Translations under genes and position numbers: made by a program
Shown here: piece after piece, positions 1-10,953 of the stretch
Layout: each line of letters opens with the position of its first letter
Position numbering within the stretch: position 1 is the first letter of the stretch
Assembly: GCA_943735955.1 (NCBI GenBank)
Contig: OX030960.1
Span: 9,937,788 to 10,001,787, forward strand
Length of the DNA stretch: 64,000 nucleotides
DNA from: Piscicola geometra
Lineage: Eukaryota > Annelida > Clitellata > Hirudinida > Piscicolidae
Direction of reading: 5' to 3'
The notes under the pieces: model-generated
The model's input: the letters and a program-made list of their open reading frames with translations, nothing else
Databases searched by the model: none
What the model was told of the DNA's origin: nothing

Positions 1-625
1 GGGTAGGTTGTTCATGTTGGTGGGTGGGTAGGTTGTTCAAGTTGGTGGGTGGGTAGGTTGTTCAAGTTGGTGGGTGGGTAGGTTGTTCAAGTTGGTGGGT
101 GGGTAGGTTGTTCAAGTTGGTGGGGGCGTAGGTTGGTGGGTGGGTAGGTTGTTCAAGTTGGTGGGTGGGTAGGTTGGTGGCTTGGTGGCTTGGTGGTTGT
201 TCAAATTGGTGGGTGGGTTGGTTGGTGGCTTGGTGGTTGTTTAAATTGGTGGGTGGGTAGGTTGGTGGCTTGGTGGTTGTTCAAATTGGTGGGTGGGTAG
301 GTTGGTGGCTTGGTGGTTGTTCAAATTGGTAGGTTGGTGGCTTGGTGGGTTGGTGGTTGTTTAAATTGGTGGGTGGGTAGGTTGGTGGGTAGGTTGGTGG
401 TTGTTCAAATTGGTGGGTGGGTAGGTTGGTGGGTTGGTGGCTTGGTGGTTGTTCAAATTGGTGGGTGGGTAGGTTGGTGGGTTGGTGGCTTGGTGGTTGT
501 TCAAATTGGTGGGTGGGTAGGTTGTTCAAATTGGTGGGTGGGTTGGTTGGTGGGTTGGTGGGTGGGTAGGTTGTTCAAATTGGTGGGTGGGTTGGTTGTT
601 CAAATTGGTGGGTGGGTAGGTGGCT
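1..625. repeat. G/T-rich minisatellite at the window edge
   Basis: Tandem array of related units. The first 160 bases use a 25-bp unit of the form GGTTGTTCAAGTTGGTGGGT plus GGGTA. From about 170 onward a longer compound unit with GGTGGCTTGGTGGTTGTTCA is mixed in. The array continues off the left edge. Clustered GG and GGG runs on the plus strand make G-quadruplex formation possible (inference). The units have no stop in some frames, so reading frames on both strands here are artefacts. Confidence 0.9.
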
Positions 626-2036
626 TGGTTGCTTGGATAGATGGATATGTGGCAGGCAAATGAGTGTTTCCTTATCTGAGTTTTCCAATGGCTGCTTCTT
701 GTCGCTGGCAACTTGAAGAAGGCTTTGTAGACATCGATAGTTTTCAAGTGTGTCGACATTCTATTTTGCAGAAGCGGCTCAATAACCTATCTTTTAATTA
801 TGATAATGTGTAATGAATGAAATCATTTAAACTTAAATAAATCAATTTTTATACAATTATTAGTCAAAATCGAAACTTTATGCATTTTAAAAATAACTTA
901 AAATCGAAGATCTGCTATTTGCAACTTGGCACCATGCCGAAGCCGCTAGAACACTCCTACTTTGCTGGACCCCTCTCACTCACTAACTAACTAACTACCA
1001 CTCTTAATAAGAATTTTCGTTTTTGTATAGTGGCCGGGCATGCAGCTCTTTAGGAATCTTCCAATTTCTTGCAGCGCTGACTTCAATTTCCTCATTATGC
1101 ATTCATTTTCATCCATGCTGTACTTTCATTTATCTGTATTCTAAAGTATCCTCCATTTATTTATTCGATAAAATATTTTTGCAAATATGTGAAGTGCGGT
1201 GACGTAATGGTTTAGACGGCAGTTCGATTCGTGGCATATCCTAATAGGACTGTGGAAGCAAGAAGCACCAGAAACTCACACGAGGAGACGAATGGCGACT
1301 CACGTAAGAGCCTACGTCGACACAGTGCCAATAGCACTGAGATATGGCGAGGCAAATCATTATTTGATTCATTTTTTTATTGACTAATTTCATTTTAAGA
1401 TGTCGAAACTCACAGAATCAACGTCATTTCATCGTTCAAACGCACTTTCCTGGCATCTCGCGATCGGAATTTCAATACGGCTGGCATCAGCCTTTTGTGC
1501 GTTAGTTCTGGAGGAGTTATGCAAGCTTTTCAGAACTGGAGACTTGCTTGCATTCGCACATTATTATTAGGTTTATATGACACTATAATAATTCTCGTAA
1601 TTATTATGATTAATATTTTTAAAGATTAAAATTAATTAACTTTTCAATTCTTCAAATAATTTGTTTGAAAAATAAAAATGTTCAAAATTATAAATTGAAT
1701 AACAATCTCCAAAAAATGCAAGAATTCAGAAACTCAAACTCAATGCAACAAAAGCAGGCAAAAGCGTCATTATTGCGTATTGCGAGGAAAGCGAAAAGCA
1801 TGAAATTCGAAGGTGTCAACAGGTGAGAAGGTAAATGCCAGAAGGCAAACATCTGAAGAAATTGCTGGTTTTGAGGCTTCTATTCAAAAGATGTAGATTA
1901 TAAAATTAAAACAGAAAATATAAATTATATTTCAATTGATAAGAATCTTGAAAATGTCACTCTTCAAAAATGAAATCGATTAATCGATCTCCAGGCGAAG
2001 AAAATCAATTATGCGTTTGTAGAAAGAGAAAAGTCC
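626..2036. other. AT-rich stretch with no recognised gene
   Basis: I see no convincing coding exon on either strand. The sequence is mostly unique and AT-rich, with a short direct repeat of ACTAACTA near 982-998. A possible fragment of a tRNA-derived element near 1188-1245 is listed separately. The stretch lies downstream of the minus-strand STAR gene and may hold distal 3' flanking sequence. Confidence 0.5.
1188..1245 (+). mobile_element. possible tRNA-derived SINE fragment
   Basis: A short stretch has an A-box-like TGACGTAATGG followed closely by a B-box-like GTTCGATTCG. The two are closer together than in an intact tRNA, so this would be a deleted or degenerate copy. No target duplication or tail was identified. 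It may be chance similarity. Confidence 0.22.
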
Positions 2037-2366
2037 CATTGGCGGAGTTGAAGGTCACATTGGGAGAGTTGAAGGTCACATTGGGGGAGTTGAAGGTCAC
2101 ATTGGGGGAGTTGAAGGTCACATTGGGGGAGTTGAAGGTCACATTGGGGGAGCTGAAGGTCACATTGGGGGATTTGAAGGTCACATTGGGGGAGTTGAAG
2201 GTCACATTGGGGGAGTTGAAGGTCACATTGGGGGAGTTAAAGGTCACATTGGGGGAGTTGAAGGTCACATTGGGGGAGTTGAAGGTCACATTGGGGGAGC
2301 TGAAGGTCACATTGGGGGAGTTGAAGGTCACATTGGGGGAGCTGAAGGTCACATTGGGGGAGTTGA
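2037..2366. repeat. 21-bp minisatellite (TTGAAGGTCACATTGGGGGAG)n
   Basis: About 16 tandem copies of a 21-bp unit with few substitutions. The unit length is divisible by three and lacks stops, which explains open frames on both strands. Every copy carries the hexamer AGGTCA in the same orientation. It lies about 250 bases beyond the stop codon of the STAR gene. Confidence 0.93.
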
Positions 2367-2615
2367 GGCTGGAAAGATGTTGGAAAGATGGGTGAATGTA
2401 AGTCAGTCGTCCAAACTATCGACTGCTGGTCGCAAAGTATAAAAGGTAAGACAAGGAGAGACGCAGTGGAATAAGAGGCAGGCAACAAAATTCAGTAGTA
2501 TCCAAAGCATCTTTTGAAAAGGCTAAATCGAGAAAAGCAAGGATAAACGGAGATAGGGGGTAGGTCAAAAGACCTTCAGTGGCTTAAGCACCATAACCTA
2601 AACTATGGGATGGTC

Positions 2616-5600
2616 TCAATGGACCGGGGCAATGATGGGACCAGGGTTGTATTCGTAGGGAGGAAGAGGGGGCTGGCTGGAGTCGAAGTGATAGAAGACA
2701 TTGAAGTCGCCCGGAGGGGGCGAAAGGAGGAGGGGTGGGTGGGTGATGCCTGGACTGGGCAGGGGGGTGAGAGGCTGGGGGATGGTCAGAGGGTTCAATG
2801 GGGGTCCCTGGAGAATCGGTCCGAAAAAAATGGGCGAAAGGTTGCTGGCGGAAGGAAAAAGGAACTGAGTGGGTGCTTGAGGGATGAAGAAGTCCATACC
2901 TGGAGCGGTCGTTGTGGGTGGCACAATCATTCACTATTTCAAAAACACCTTCAACAAAAACAACCATTCTTCCGCTCAAACCTCTTGTCTTGGCGACCAG
3001 CAGATCGCGGTCAAAGCCTCGATAAGTGCCGTTGAGAACTGCCAGCTCCGTTAACTGTCTCTTCTTCAAATCGTCTTCTTCCTCTGGCTAGAGAAGTTGA
3101 ATATGTTAAACATTATAAAGGACTTTTGCGGAAATAGTTTAATGTTTAAATAGGGTTTGTAAACTTAAGATATTGAGTTGAAAAGAATGTCTATTTAAAA
3201 ATGTATTTTCTTTCAAATGAGGCCAAAATTAAAGAATTCGAATTGATTATTACAAAAACAAAATCATAAATCACTCATATAGGACGTATAATAGAAAGAA
3301 TAATTGATCATAATCAATAGGAACTGCAGAAGCATAAGAAAGGTCGAGACAATGGCATTCAGGGGCTGCAAGGCAAGCCGCTTCGAACAAAAGACACCAT
3401 CTAAAGGTCCTTGCAAGCGATTCCATTTGCTTGTACGGCGTGAATTACTTTGAATTCCTTGTCGTCAGCTCACAGCTTGTTATTGCTACTCAGGCGGGCA
3501 GCCCTGCATTGAGATCCACCACTGCATTGAGACTGCACCACTGCATTGAGACTGCACCACTGCATTGAGACTGCACCACTGCATTAAGACTGCACCACTG
3601 CATTGAGATCCACCACTGCATTGAGACTGCACCACTGCATTGAGACTGCACCACTGCATTAAGACTGCACCACTGCATTGAGATCCACCACTGCATTGAG
3701 ATCCACCCCTGCATTGAGATCCACCCCTGCATTGAGATCCACCACTGCATTGAGATCCACCACTGCATTGAGACTGCACCACTGCATTGAGACTGCACCA
3801 CTGCATTGAGACTGCACCACTGCATTGAGATCCACCACTGCATTGAGACTGCACCACTGCATTGAGACTGCACCACTGCATTGAGACTGCACCACTGCAT
3901 TGAGATCCACCACTGCATTGAGATCCACCACTGCATTGAGACTGCACCACTGCATTGAGACTGCACCACTGCATTGAGATCCACCACTGCATTGAGATCC
4001 ACCACTGCATTGAGATCCACCACTGCATTGAGATCCACCACTGCATTGAGACTGCACCACTGCATTGAGATCCACCACTGCATTGAGATCCACCACTGCA
4101 TTGAGATCCACCACTGCATTGAGATCCACCACTGCATTGAGACTGCACCACTGCATTGAGACTGCACCACTGCATTGAGACTGCACCACTGCATTGAGAC
4201 TGCACCACTGCATTGAGACTGCACCACTGCATTGAGATCCACCACTGCATTGAGATCCACCACTGCATTGAGATCCACCACTGCATTGAGACTGCACCAC
4301 TGCATTGAGACTGCACCACTGCATTAAGACTGCACCACTGCATTGAGATCCACCACTGCATTGAGATCCACCACTGCATTGAGATCCACCACTGCATTGA
4401 GACTGCACCACTGCATTGAGACTGCACCACTGCATTGAGATCCACCCCTGCATTGAGACTGCACCACTGCATTGAGACTGCACCACTGCTTGTTGGCACT
4501 CTGCCTGTTGCCACTGACAGACCATGCTTGAAGCATGCGTAAGGACCCACGCTGATGTGCTGCGTTCAGATTTTTCATATATTTAAGAGCCTTTGGAGGC
4601 TTTTCAGTCCTCAAAAATATTTCTACTCCGTTAACATCGAGACACTGGTGATGATGGTATGATGACGAGGGTAGTAATGGTCGTACAATGAGGATGGTGG
4701 TGACATCGAGAATGATGATGGTGGTGGCAATGAGGGTGCTGGTGATAATGATGATGGTTGGCGAGCGGGTTGGCTTAGATGGTAATCGTTAGACCTGCAA
4801 CTTAAAGGTCGCCAGTTTCGAATCTCTGTTCAGCCAACCGTGAGCTATCATATACCTAGTGTATATGATGCGGTGTTTCAAGACTTATGTCGTGTGAGTG
4901 GCGCTTCAGTTGCGTGCCCAGGCGCTATACAAAACTGACATTTCAAATGTAATGGTGAAGCTACCAGGCTAGCAAACATCACACGTCACTAAACAAGACA
5001 AGAACTTACAATGGGAGTCAGAAGCTTGCTGATCTCCTGCACAGCCCTTCTCAGTCTTATCTGGTGACGTCATCATTGTATCATCATCATCATGATCATA
5101 TCGAAATTAGCCTCAATACATGCCAAAGCGTTTGAACACCAAACACTACAACCACTCCCCGCAACAGCATTTCACTACTACACGACACTCAAACTCAACA
5201 CTTAACTCACCAAAACATGACATCGCCACACAACCACACCACACTACCACACAACCACATCACACTACCACCCCTCCACCCACCCACCCACCCACCCACC
5301 CACCCACCCTTCCACCCACCCACCCACTCCTTCACCTCTCCACCCACCCTTCCACCCACCCGCCCACTTCTCCACCCACCCAACCACCCACCCACCCACC
5401 TGGGCTCTGTTCAGTGAGTCTTCCACCTTGATGAGCACATGCAGGTCTTCGTTCAGATGCTCCCACTTCGCCTTGCCTTTCATATGCACTTCCTGGAGTG
5501 GTGATGATGATAATGATGATGGTGGTGGTGGTAGTGGTGGTGGTGGTGGTGGTGGAGATTGTTGGAGTAGTGGTATTGGTTTTGATGGAGATGAAGATGT

Positions 5601-6703
5601 TTTTCATTTTGAACACTCCACACTGCATCTTTCTGAAGACTTTTCGAGCCTTCATTTAACGAGGCACACTCCATCAAAGAACCCACCTTCTGCTTGTCTC
5701 TCATCGAGCCCATGCCTCTGATGAGGATCCTGCAGCCAGTGTCCAGCTCCAGCTGCTTCGCTGTCAGTCCTCTCGGGCCCAGAAGTCTGCCCACGAAGTT
5801 GAACTGGCAACAACGAATATTAAAGAGTAGCCTCAATGCAAAATAATTATTTAAAAAACTTTCTTTTTCAACTTATTCTTCTACTTTTCTTTTTCTTCAA
5901 TTTTTCCCTTCAACCATTTTTCCCCACCTCCTTTCTCTACCTTCTCTTCCTTCTTCCACTCCTTCCTTCTCCTTCTCCATTTCTTTCCATCTTCTCCTTC
6001 TCCCTCCTCCTCCCGTCCATCTTCTTCTCTACCTCCTCCTCCCTCCTATTACTCCCACCTCTTCCCGTCTACCTCCACCTCCTCCTCCTCCTCCCTTCTC
6101 CTCCTTCTCTTCCTCTCACCTCTGGGTACTCCTTCACGGGCACACAGATCTTCTCACTCAAGGTGACCACTTGGCCATCGGGCTTGGGCAATACCAGGGG
6201 CTCGGTCACTAAGCTGGAGTTGAAGACGTTCGTGCGCACTTTGTTGATCTCTGAGGCGTGAAGGGAAAAAGAGAGTGGTGAGTGGACGTAAGTGGAGGTA
6301 AGTGGACGTAAGTGGAGGGGTGGTAGTGTGTGGGTTGTGGGGATGGAGGTTTGTGAAGTTGGAAACAAGAATGGGGAGGAAATTGGTATAATCAATCAGT
6401 ATAATCAATCAATGCTTCAGTCTAGCGAATTCGTTCGTTCCACGTAGGTCCCTTTGACCTGAGGTGCTCGACTCTTTTCCCATCAATGAAGCAAGAACTA
6501 CAGAATGCCTTCCACGAAAACATATTCTTATTTGCATACTTTCGCAAGTGCTTCGCATGCAAACTTCATAGACTCGCACCTTCGTCCAGCAAGCGGTTGA
6601 CGTGCTGAAAGTTGGTGGAGAAGGAGTTCAGTTGAGTTTTGTCTCTGAGCAGTTGCAGCAGGTAAACGGAAGGGTTTGCCAGATTAACTTCGTCGAAGAA
6701 CAT
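2616..6703 (-). CDS. STAR-family KH-domain RNA-binding protein, Quaking/How-like; complete, seven coding exons, 299 aa
   Basis: Proposed coding exons, 5' to 3' on the minus strand: 6703-6580, 6250-6120, 5803-5687, 5492-5400, 5060-5010, 3081-2982, 2899-2616. Their lengths sum to 900 nt, 299 codons plus TGA. All introns are GT-AG and the phases match at every join. The ATG at 6703-6701 is preceded by an in-frame TAA 12 nt upstream, so it is the first start in this exon. Domains: QUA1 about residues 10-55 ([12 protein letters not shown]); KH about 76-172, with the GPRG loop in [16 protein letters not shown] (86-101), then GSMRDKQK and [20 protein letters not shown]2 about 173-195 ([17 protein letters not shown]); then a Pro-rich tail 206-299 ending [15 protein letters not shown]. 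This is the domain order of Quaking, How and GLD-1, which dimerise through QUA1 and bind bipartite ACUAAY-type RNA sites to control splicing, stability or translation. The length is slightly under vertebrate Quaking. Orthology within the family is inferred. The start of the last exon is the least certain boundary. Confidence 0.9.
3494..4490. repeat. two-unit (18/19-bp) minisatellite in STAR intron 5
   Basis: About 54 units share ACTGCATTGAG and differ in the linker: ACTGCACC gives a 19-bp unit and ATCCACC an 18-bp unit. The two types occur in mixed order, with occasional variants (GCATTAAG, CACCCCTG). None of the three minus frames has a stop, so an apparent reading frame of over 350 codons runs across the array while the frame rotates at each 19-bp unit. 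It lies inside the intron between exons 5010-5060 and 2982-3081, so it is not a separate gene. Confidence 0.95.
4630..4757. repeat. imperfect GAT/GGT microsatellite
   Basis: Degenerate ATGATGGTGG-type repeats in STAR intron 5, directly 5' of the tRNA-like sequence. Confidence 0.7.
4759..4980 (+). mobile_element. tRNA-derived SINE-like element
   Basis: The head (about 4759-4835) has a good RNA polymerase III A box, TGGCTTAGATGG, and 33 bases later a B-box-like GTTTCGAATCT. Between them is tRNA-like sequence (TAGACCTGCAACTTAAAGG). A body of about 140 bases follows, including GGCGCTATACAAAACTG. It lies in STAR intron 5, opposite to the gene. I found no clear poly(A) tail or target duplication, so the 3' limit is approximate. 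It could instead be a tRNA pseudogene fused to unrelated sequence. Confidence 0.55.
5268..5400. repeat. (CCCA)n-rich repeat at a splice donor in STAR intron 4
   Basis: Repeats of CACCCACC and TTCCACCC fill the exon-proximal part of intron 4. On the minus strand the intron starts GTGGGTGGGTGGGTGG, so the repeat begins at the 5' splice site itself and offers several tandem donor-like GTGGGT motifs. Reading frames over it are artefacts. Confidence 0.9.
5501..5563. repeat. GAT/GGT microsatellite in STAR intron 3
   Basis: Short GATGATGATAATGATGATGG tract passing into GGTGGT, just outside the acceptor of the exon at 5400-5492. Confidence 0.85.
5861..6117. repeat. pyrimidine-rich tract in STAR intron 2
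   Basis: About 250 bases almost purely C and T on the plus strand, purine-rich in the transcript, with CTCCTCCT and CTTCTCCTT repeats. It occupies nearly the whole intron between the exon ending at 6120 and the KH exon. Such strand asymmetry can support triplex DNA (inference). Confidence 0.85.
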
Positions 6704-7150
6704 TTTGGAAGTTTAGCGAGGGTTGTGATGGAATTGTCTTTGGCAGAGGTTAGCTTAGCTTCTTGTCCCGTTCCTCGTGCAGATTTGTAAGTTACTTTCG
6801 CTTGGCAAATCTATTGCTTTTTTATTCTCAACTAAGGCAACTCAGATAAAGAGACATTTAAATTATAAAACCACTATCGCAGACCTGGATATTAAGCTTT
6901 AAATTAATTTTTGCCTGCATGGATGCCGGTCCTTAGGGAAATTGTTATAACACACAGACTTGATCAAATCGTCAGTTTGACATTTTAAATGGCATCAATG
7001 AATGGTTGCATATATCAACTTTTATTCTATCTATCGTCAGTCTGTCATGTATAATCCTTTTCTTAAGCACCAATGTATTTCTTCATATACATCTGCGCAT
7101 ACAACCATACTTACTGCCTGAATGATCACTACTGCAGTAAAATAAAGCCC
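6704..7150. other. upstream flank of the STAR gene
   Basis: This holds the 5' untranslated region and presumed promoter of the minus-strand STAR gene. The Kozak-like context is TTCCAAAATG. No TATA box or transcription start could be fixed, and no other gene is visible. Confidence 0.4.
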
Positions 7151-7158
7151 TTCTCCAA

Positions 7159-7714
<556 letters not shown>

Positions 7715-8406
7715 TATTCAATGACTTCTTACCCTTCGGGTTCTACCAATACTCTATGACGTCTCACTTTGCTCTGTCTATCTTACATCTATATATCTTA
7801 CATATTTCACGCTTTTCTATTTCGCATTTTTCAATTTTTTAATTTGCACAAACTTAGATATCTACATGTAACTTATAGGCAGAAATCTCTGCTGAGAAGA
7901 TGGCTAAGAGGTAGAATTCAGACTTGAAGATCCATGTTTTCAAAGAACTTTCATGCATGCGTTCCACTGTGTGGCATTTAAATATTTTTATGGACATTTT
8001 TTCCATTGTATTAAATTTTACTGTACTGTAGACCCTTTTACTGAGTGAATTGTACTGTATCGTATGCATAGTATTATAATGTGTAAATTGTACTTTACTT
8101 CGTTAGATTTTTCTTTAATCTGTTTAACTGTCTTTGTACTGTGCTTTGTATTCTGCTGCAATGCACAAAGCTGCCAATGACGTGGTTTACAACTTACATT
8201 TTGACTTCATTCGGTTTCACTACAATCCTTCTATTGTAATGCATTTGTGACGCAGCTCTTTGGCATTCACTCAATGCATTAAAATGCATGTACAGTTTCA
8301 AAATGGAGCATATGCCACTCAATTCATGTGTTACGACCACATGTTTGAACAGTATATATCGTCGTTAAGCACACTGCAACAACCACACCACAACAATGTG
8401 GTTATA
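7715..8406. other. unique intergenic sequence, no recognised gene
   Basis: AT-rich unique sequence with short open frames of about 70 codons that show no family signature. Several short direct motifs (TGTACTGTA, AATGCATT) are present. I see nothing supportable as a gene. Confidence 0.4.
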
Positions 8407-8612
8407 GGTGAACTGCACGCAAAAGAAAGCACAGTGCATGTGTTAAATGCACATTTGATTTTGCACATTTCTTCTTGAAATGCGATTTTTCTGAAAACCC
8501 TAACCCTAACCTTAACCCTAAATTAAAGTTTTTTCTGAAAAAAAGAAGAAATGTGCAAAATCAAATGTGCATTTAACACATGCACTGTGCTTTCTTTTGC
8601 GTGCAGTTAACC
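8407..8612. repeat. 70-bp near-perfect inverted repeat
   Basis: The left arm, 8407-8476, and right arm, 8543-8612, are reverse complements over 70 bases with a single mismatch (GGTGAACTGC against GGTTAACTGC). The 66-base centre contains telomere-like CCCTAA repeats. It could form a long hairpin in RNA or single-stranded DNA. It may be a foldback element or the scar of a palindrome; no transposase is present. Confidence 0.95.
8497..8522. repeat. interstitial telomere-like repeat (CCCTAA)n
   Basis: AACCCTAACCCTAACC then TTAACCCTAAA: about four copies, one degenerate, of the animal-type TTAGGG telomere repeat. It lies in the centre of the inverted repeat and is too short to be a chromosome end. 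Confidence 0.8.
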
Positions 8613-8688
8613 TACAACCCAACAATGTTTCATACTTTTTCCTACAAAGCAACGTGAAACAATTAACTTTTGAACGCGTTGATGGTTC

Positions 8689-9012
8689 TAGGATAAAAAG
8701 TTGTCAGGATAAAAAGTTTTCAGGATAAAAAGTATTCAGGAAAAAAAGTCTTGAGGATAAAAAGTCTTCGGATAAAAAGTCTTCAAGATAAAAAGTCTTC
8801 AGGATAAAAATTCTTCAGGAAAAAAAGTCTTCCGGATAAAAATTCTCCAGAATAAAAAGTCTCCAGAATAAAAAGTCTCCAGGATAAAAAGTCTTCAAGA
8901 TAAAAAGTCTTCAGTATAAAAAGTCTTCAGAATGAAAAGTTTTCAGGATAAAAAGTCTTCAGGATAAAAAGCCTTCACGAAAAAAATCTTCAGATAAAAA
9001 ATCTTCAAAAAA
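8689..9012. repeat. 16-17-bp minisatellite (AGGATAAAAAGTCTTC)n
   Basis: About 20 degenerate copies of AGGATAAAAAGTCTTC. It is A-rich and heavily substituted, which suggests an older array than its neighbours. Confidence 0.9.
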
Positions 9013-9174
9013 TTAACTTTTAAGGAAAAATACGTGATTAATACGTGATCCTTAAAACTTAAAAAATAAAATTTAATACTTTTTTCTAATTTTGCTATAT
9101 TTTTTTCGTTCAATCTCGAAATAGCATTTGAATAAATTTGACTTGGCTGTTGTTGTTCCGTCACTTAAACCATA

Positions 9175-9497
9175 AAACGAAGTTAAACAGTTAATGGTGA
9201 AGAGAACGAAGTTAAACAGTTAATGGTGAAGAGAACGAAGTTAAACAGTTAATGGTGAAGAGAACGAAGTTAAACAGTTAATGGTGAAGAGAACGAAGTT
9301 AAACAGTTAATGGTGAAAAGAACGAAGTTAAACAGTTAATGGTGAAGAGAACGAAGTTAAACAGTTAATGGTGAAGAGAACGAAGTTAAACAGTTAATGG
9401 TGAAGAGAACGAAGTTAAACAGTTAATGGTGAAGAGAACGAAGTTAAACAGTTAATGGTGAAGAGAACGAAGTTAAACAGTTAATGGTGAAGAGAAA
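9175..9497. repeat. 29-bp minisatellite
   Basis: About 11 almost identical copies of a 29-bp unit beginning AACGAAGTTAAACAGTTAAT and ending GGTGAAGAG; one copy has AAAAG. The high identity points to recent expansion. Confidence 0.95.
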
Positions 9498-9552
9498 GCA
9501 AAAATGAATGAACACGAGAAAGACATCACAGATGAAATGCAGGTATGGAAAG

Positions 9553-10268
9553 ATGGAGGTTAGAGGGGGTTTGGAGGGGGTTTGGAGGGGGTTTGGAGGG
9601 GGTTTGGAGGGGTTTAGAGGGGATTTGGAGGGGATTTGGAGGGGGTTTGAAGGGGGTTCGAACGGGGTTTAGAGGGGGTTTAGAGGGGGTTTGGAGGGGA
9701 TTTGGAGGGGGTTCGAACGGGGTTTAGAGGGGGTTTAGAGGGGGTTTGGAGGGGGTTTGGAGGGGATTTGGAGGGGGTTCGAACGGGGTTTAGAGGGGGT
9801 TTGGAGGGGGTTTGGAGGGGTTTGAAAGAGTTTAGAGGGGGTTTGGAGGGGGTTTGGAGGGGGTTTGGAGGGGGTTCGAACGGGGTTTAGAGGGGGTTTG
9901 GAAGGGGTTTAGAGGGGGTTTGGAGGGGGTTTGGAGGGGATTTGGAGGGGGTTTGGAGGGGGTTTGGAGGGGTTTGAAGGAGTTTAGAGGGGGTTTGGAG
10001 GGGGTTTTGAGGGGGTTTGGAGGGGCTTGGAAGGGGTTCGAAGAGGGTCTGGAAGGGATTTGGAGGGGGTATGGAGGGGGTTTGGAGGGGTTCGAAAAGG
10101 GTCTGAAAGGGGTTTGGAGGGGGTTTGGAGGGGTTTGGAGGGGGTTTGAAGGGGGTTTGGAGGGGGTTCGAAGAGGGTCTGAAAGAGGTTTGGAGGGGGT
10201 TTGGAGGGGTTTGGAGAGGGTTTGGAGGGGGTTTGGAGAGGGTTTGGAAGGTTTTTGGAGGGGGTTGA
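9553..10268. repeat. 12-bp G-rich minisatellite (GGAGGGGGTTTG)n
   Basis: About 58 copies of a 12-bp unit with G runs of 4-5 on the plus strand, plus variants with GTTCGAACGG and TTTAGAGG. The regular G runs make strong quadruplex potential likely (inference). The unit length is divisible by three and lacks stops, so open frames on both strands are artefacts. Confidence 0.96.
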
Positions 10269-10654
10269 AAAAAGTCACATTGGATTGGAATGCTCAGCAT
10301 TAAACGTGCGTCCCATGGAGTAGGCAAGTGTCTTGTGAAGTCTGTTTCTCTCCCTCTCCTTCTCCACCAAGTGATTCTGCAATGGAAGTCTTCAAGTACT
10401 CTCAATGCATTGCATCTATTATTATTGGCGTTTTCTTCGATGATTATTATTCTCTTTTGCTACATTACTTTTTTTTATTGACTTTTATTAAATTTTGTTT
10501 TTATTGACTTTTATTACATTTGGTTTTATTTAATTTTAGTAAATTTTGTTTTTATTGATTTTAATTTTATTATGCATTAAAATTTATACTGCGACTATAG
10601 CACAGCATCAGAGCAACCTGTCTGGCGAGGCTGAGCGAGGTGGACCTGCGAGGA
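10269..10654. other. intergenic flank downstream of the VWA gene
   Basis: Unique sequence passing into a T-rich tract with TTTTTATTGACTTTTATT repeats at about 10465-10580. No gene is seen. Confidence 0.5.
10474..10479 (-). promoter_or_regulatory. candidate polyadenylation signal for the VWA gene
   Basis: Minus-strand AATAAA about 475 bases beyond the proposed VWA stop codon. Further AATAAA copies occur between here and about 10570. The region is simply rich in TTTATT, so this is a candidate only. Confidence 0.3.
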
Positions 10655-10850
10655 AGAATCATTCTGTCCACCTCTTGTCTGTGAGGAAAGGGCATTCTGT
10701 CCACCTCTTGTCTGTGAGGAAGGGGCATTCTGTCCACCTCTTGTCTGTGAGGAAGGGGCGTTCTGTGCACCTCTTGTCTGTGAGGAAGGGGCATTCTGTC
10801 CACCTCTTGTCTGTGAGGAAGGGGCGTTCTGTGCACCTCTAGTCTTTTCT
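10655..10850. repeat. 33-bp minisatellite with splice-site-like units
   Basis: Six copies of a 33-bp unit containing GAGGAAGGGGCATTCTGTCC and ACCTCTTGTCTGT. On the minus strand each copy reads CCCCTTCCTCACAG, then ACAAGAG, then GTGGAC. That resembles a 3' splice site, a 7-nt micro-exon and a 5' splice site. It lies just downstream of the last VWA exon. Confidence 0.92.
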
Positions 10851-10953
10851 CATTCACCACTTTTCTGCTTTGCTGCAACAAAGAAAATTAAACAATCGTT
10901 TCTTTTTGATATTCATCAACCTTATTCAAGCTCATAAAAAGCCTTCTAGGGCA

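Noticed and set aside
281..759. NLPTHQFEQPP and related repeat proteins
   Set aside because: Minisatellite translation open on both strands; no splice or start support.
2610..3035. 141-codon plus-strand frame
   Set aside because: It lies opposite the last two STAR exons, whose domain match and phase support the minus strand.
8497..8522. True chromosome end
   Set aside because: Only about four degenerate telomere units, enclosed within an inverted repeat and flanked by unique sequence on both sides.
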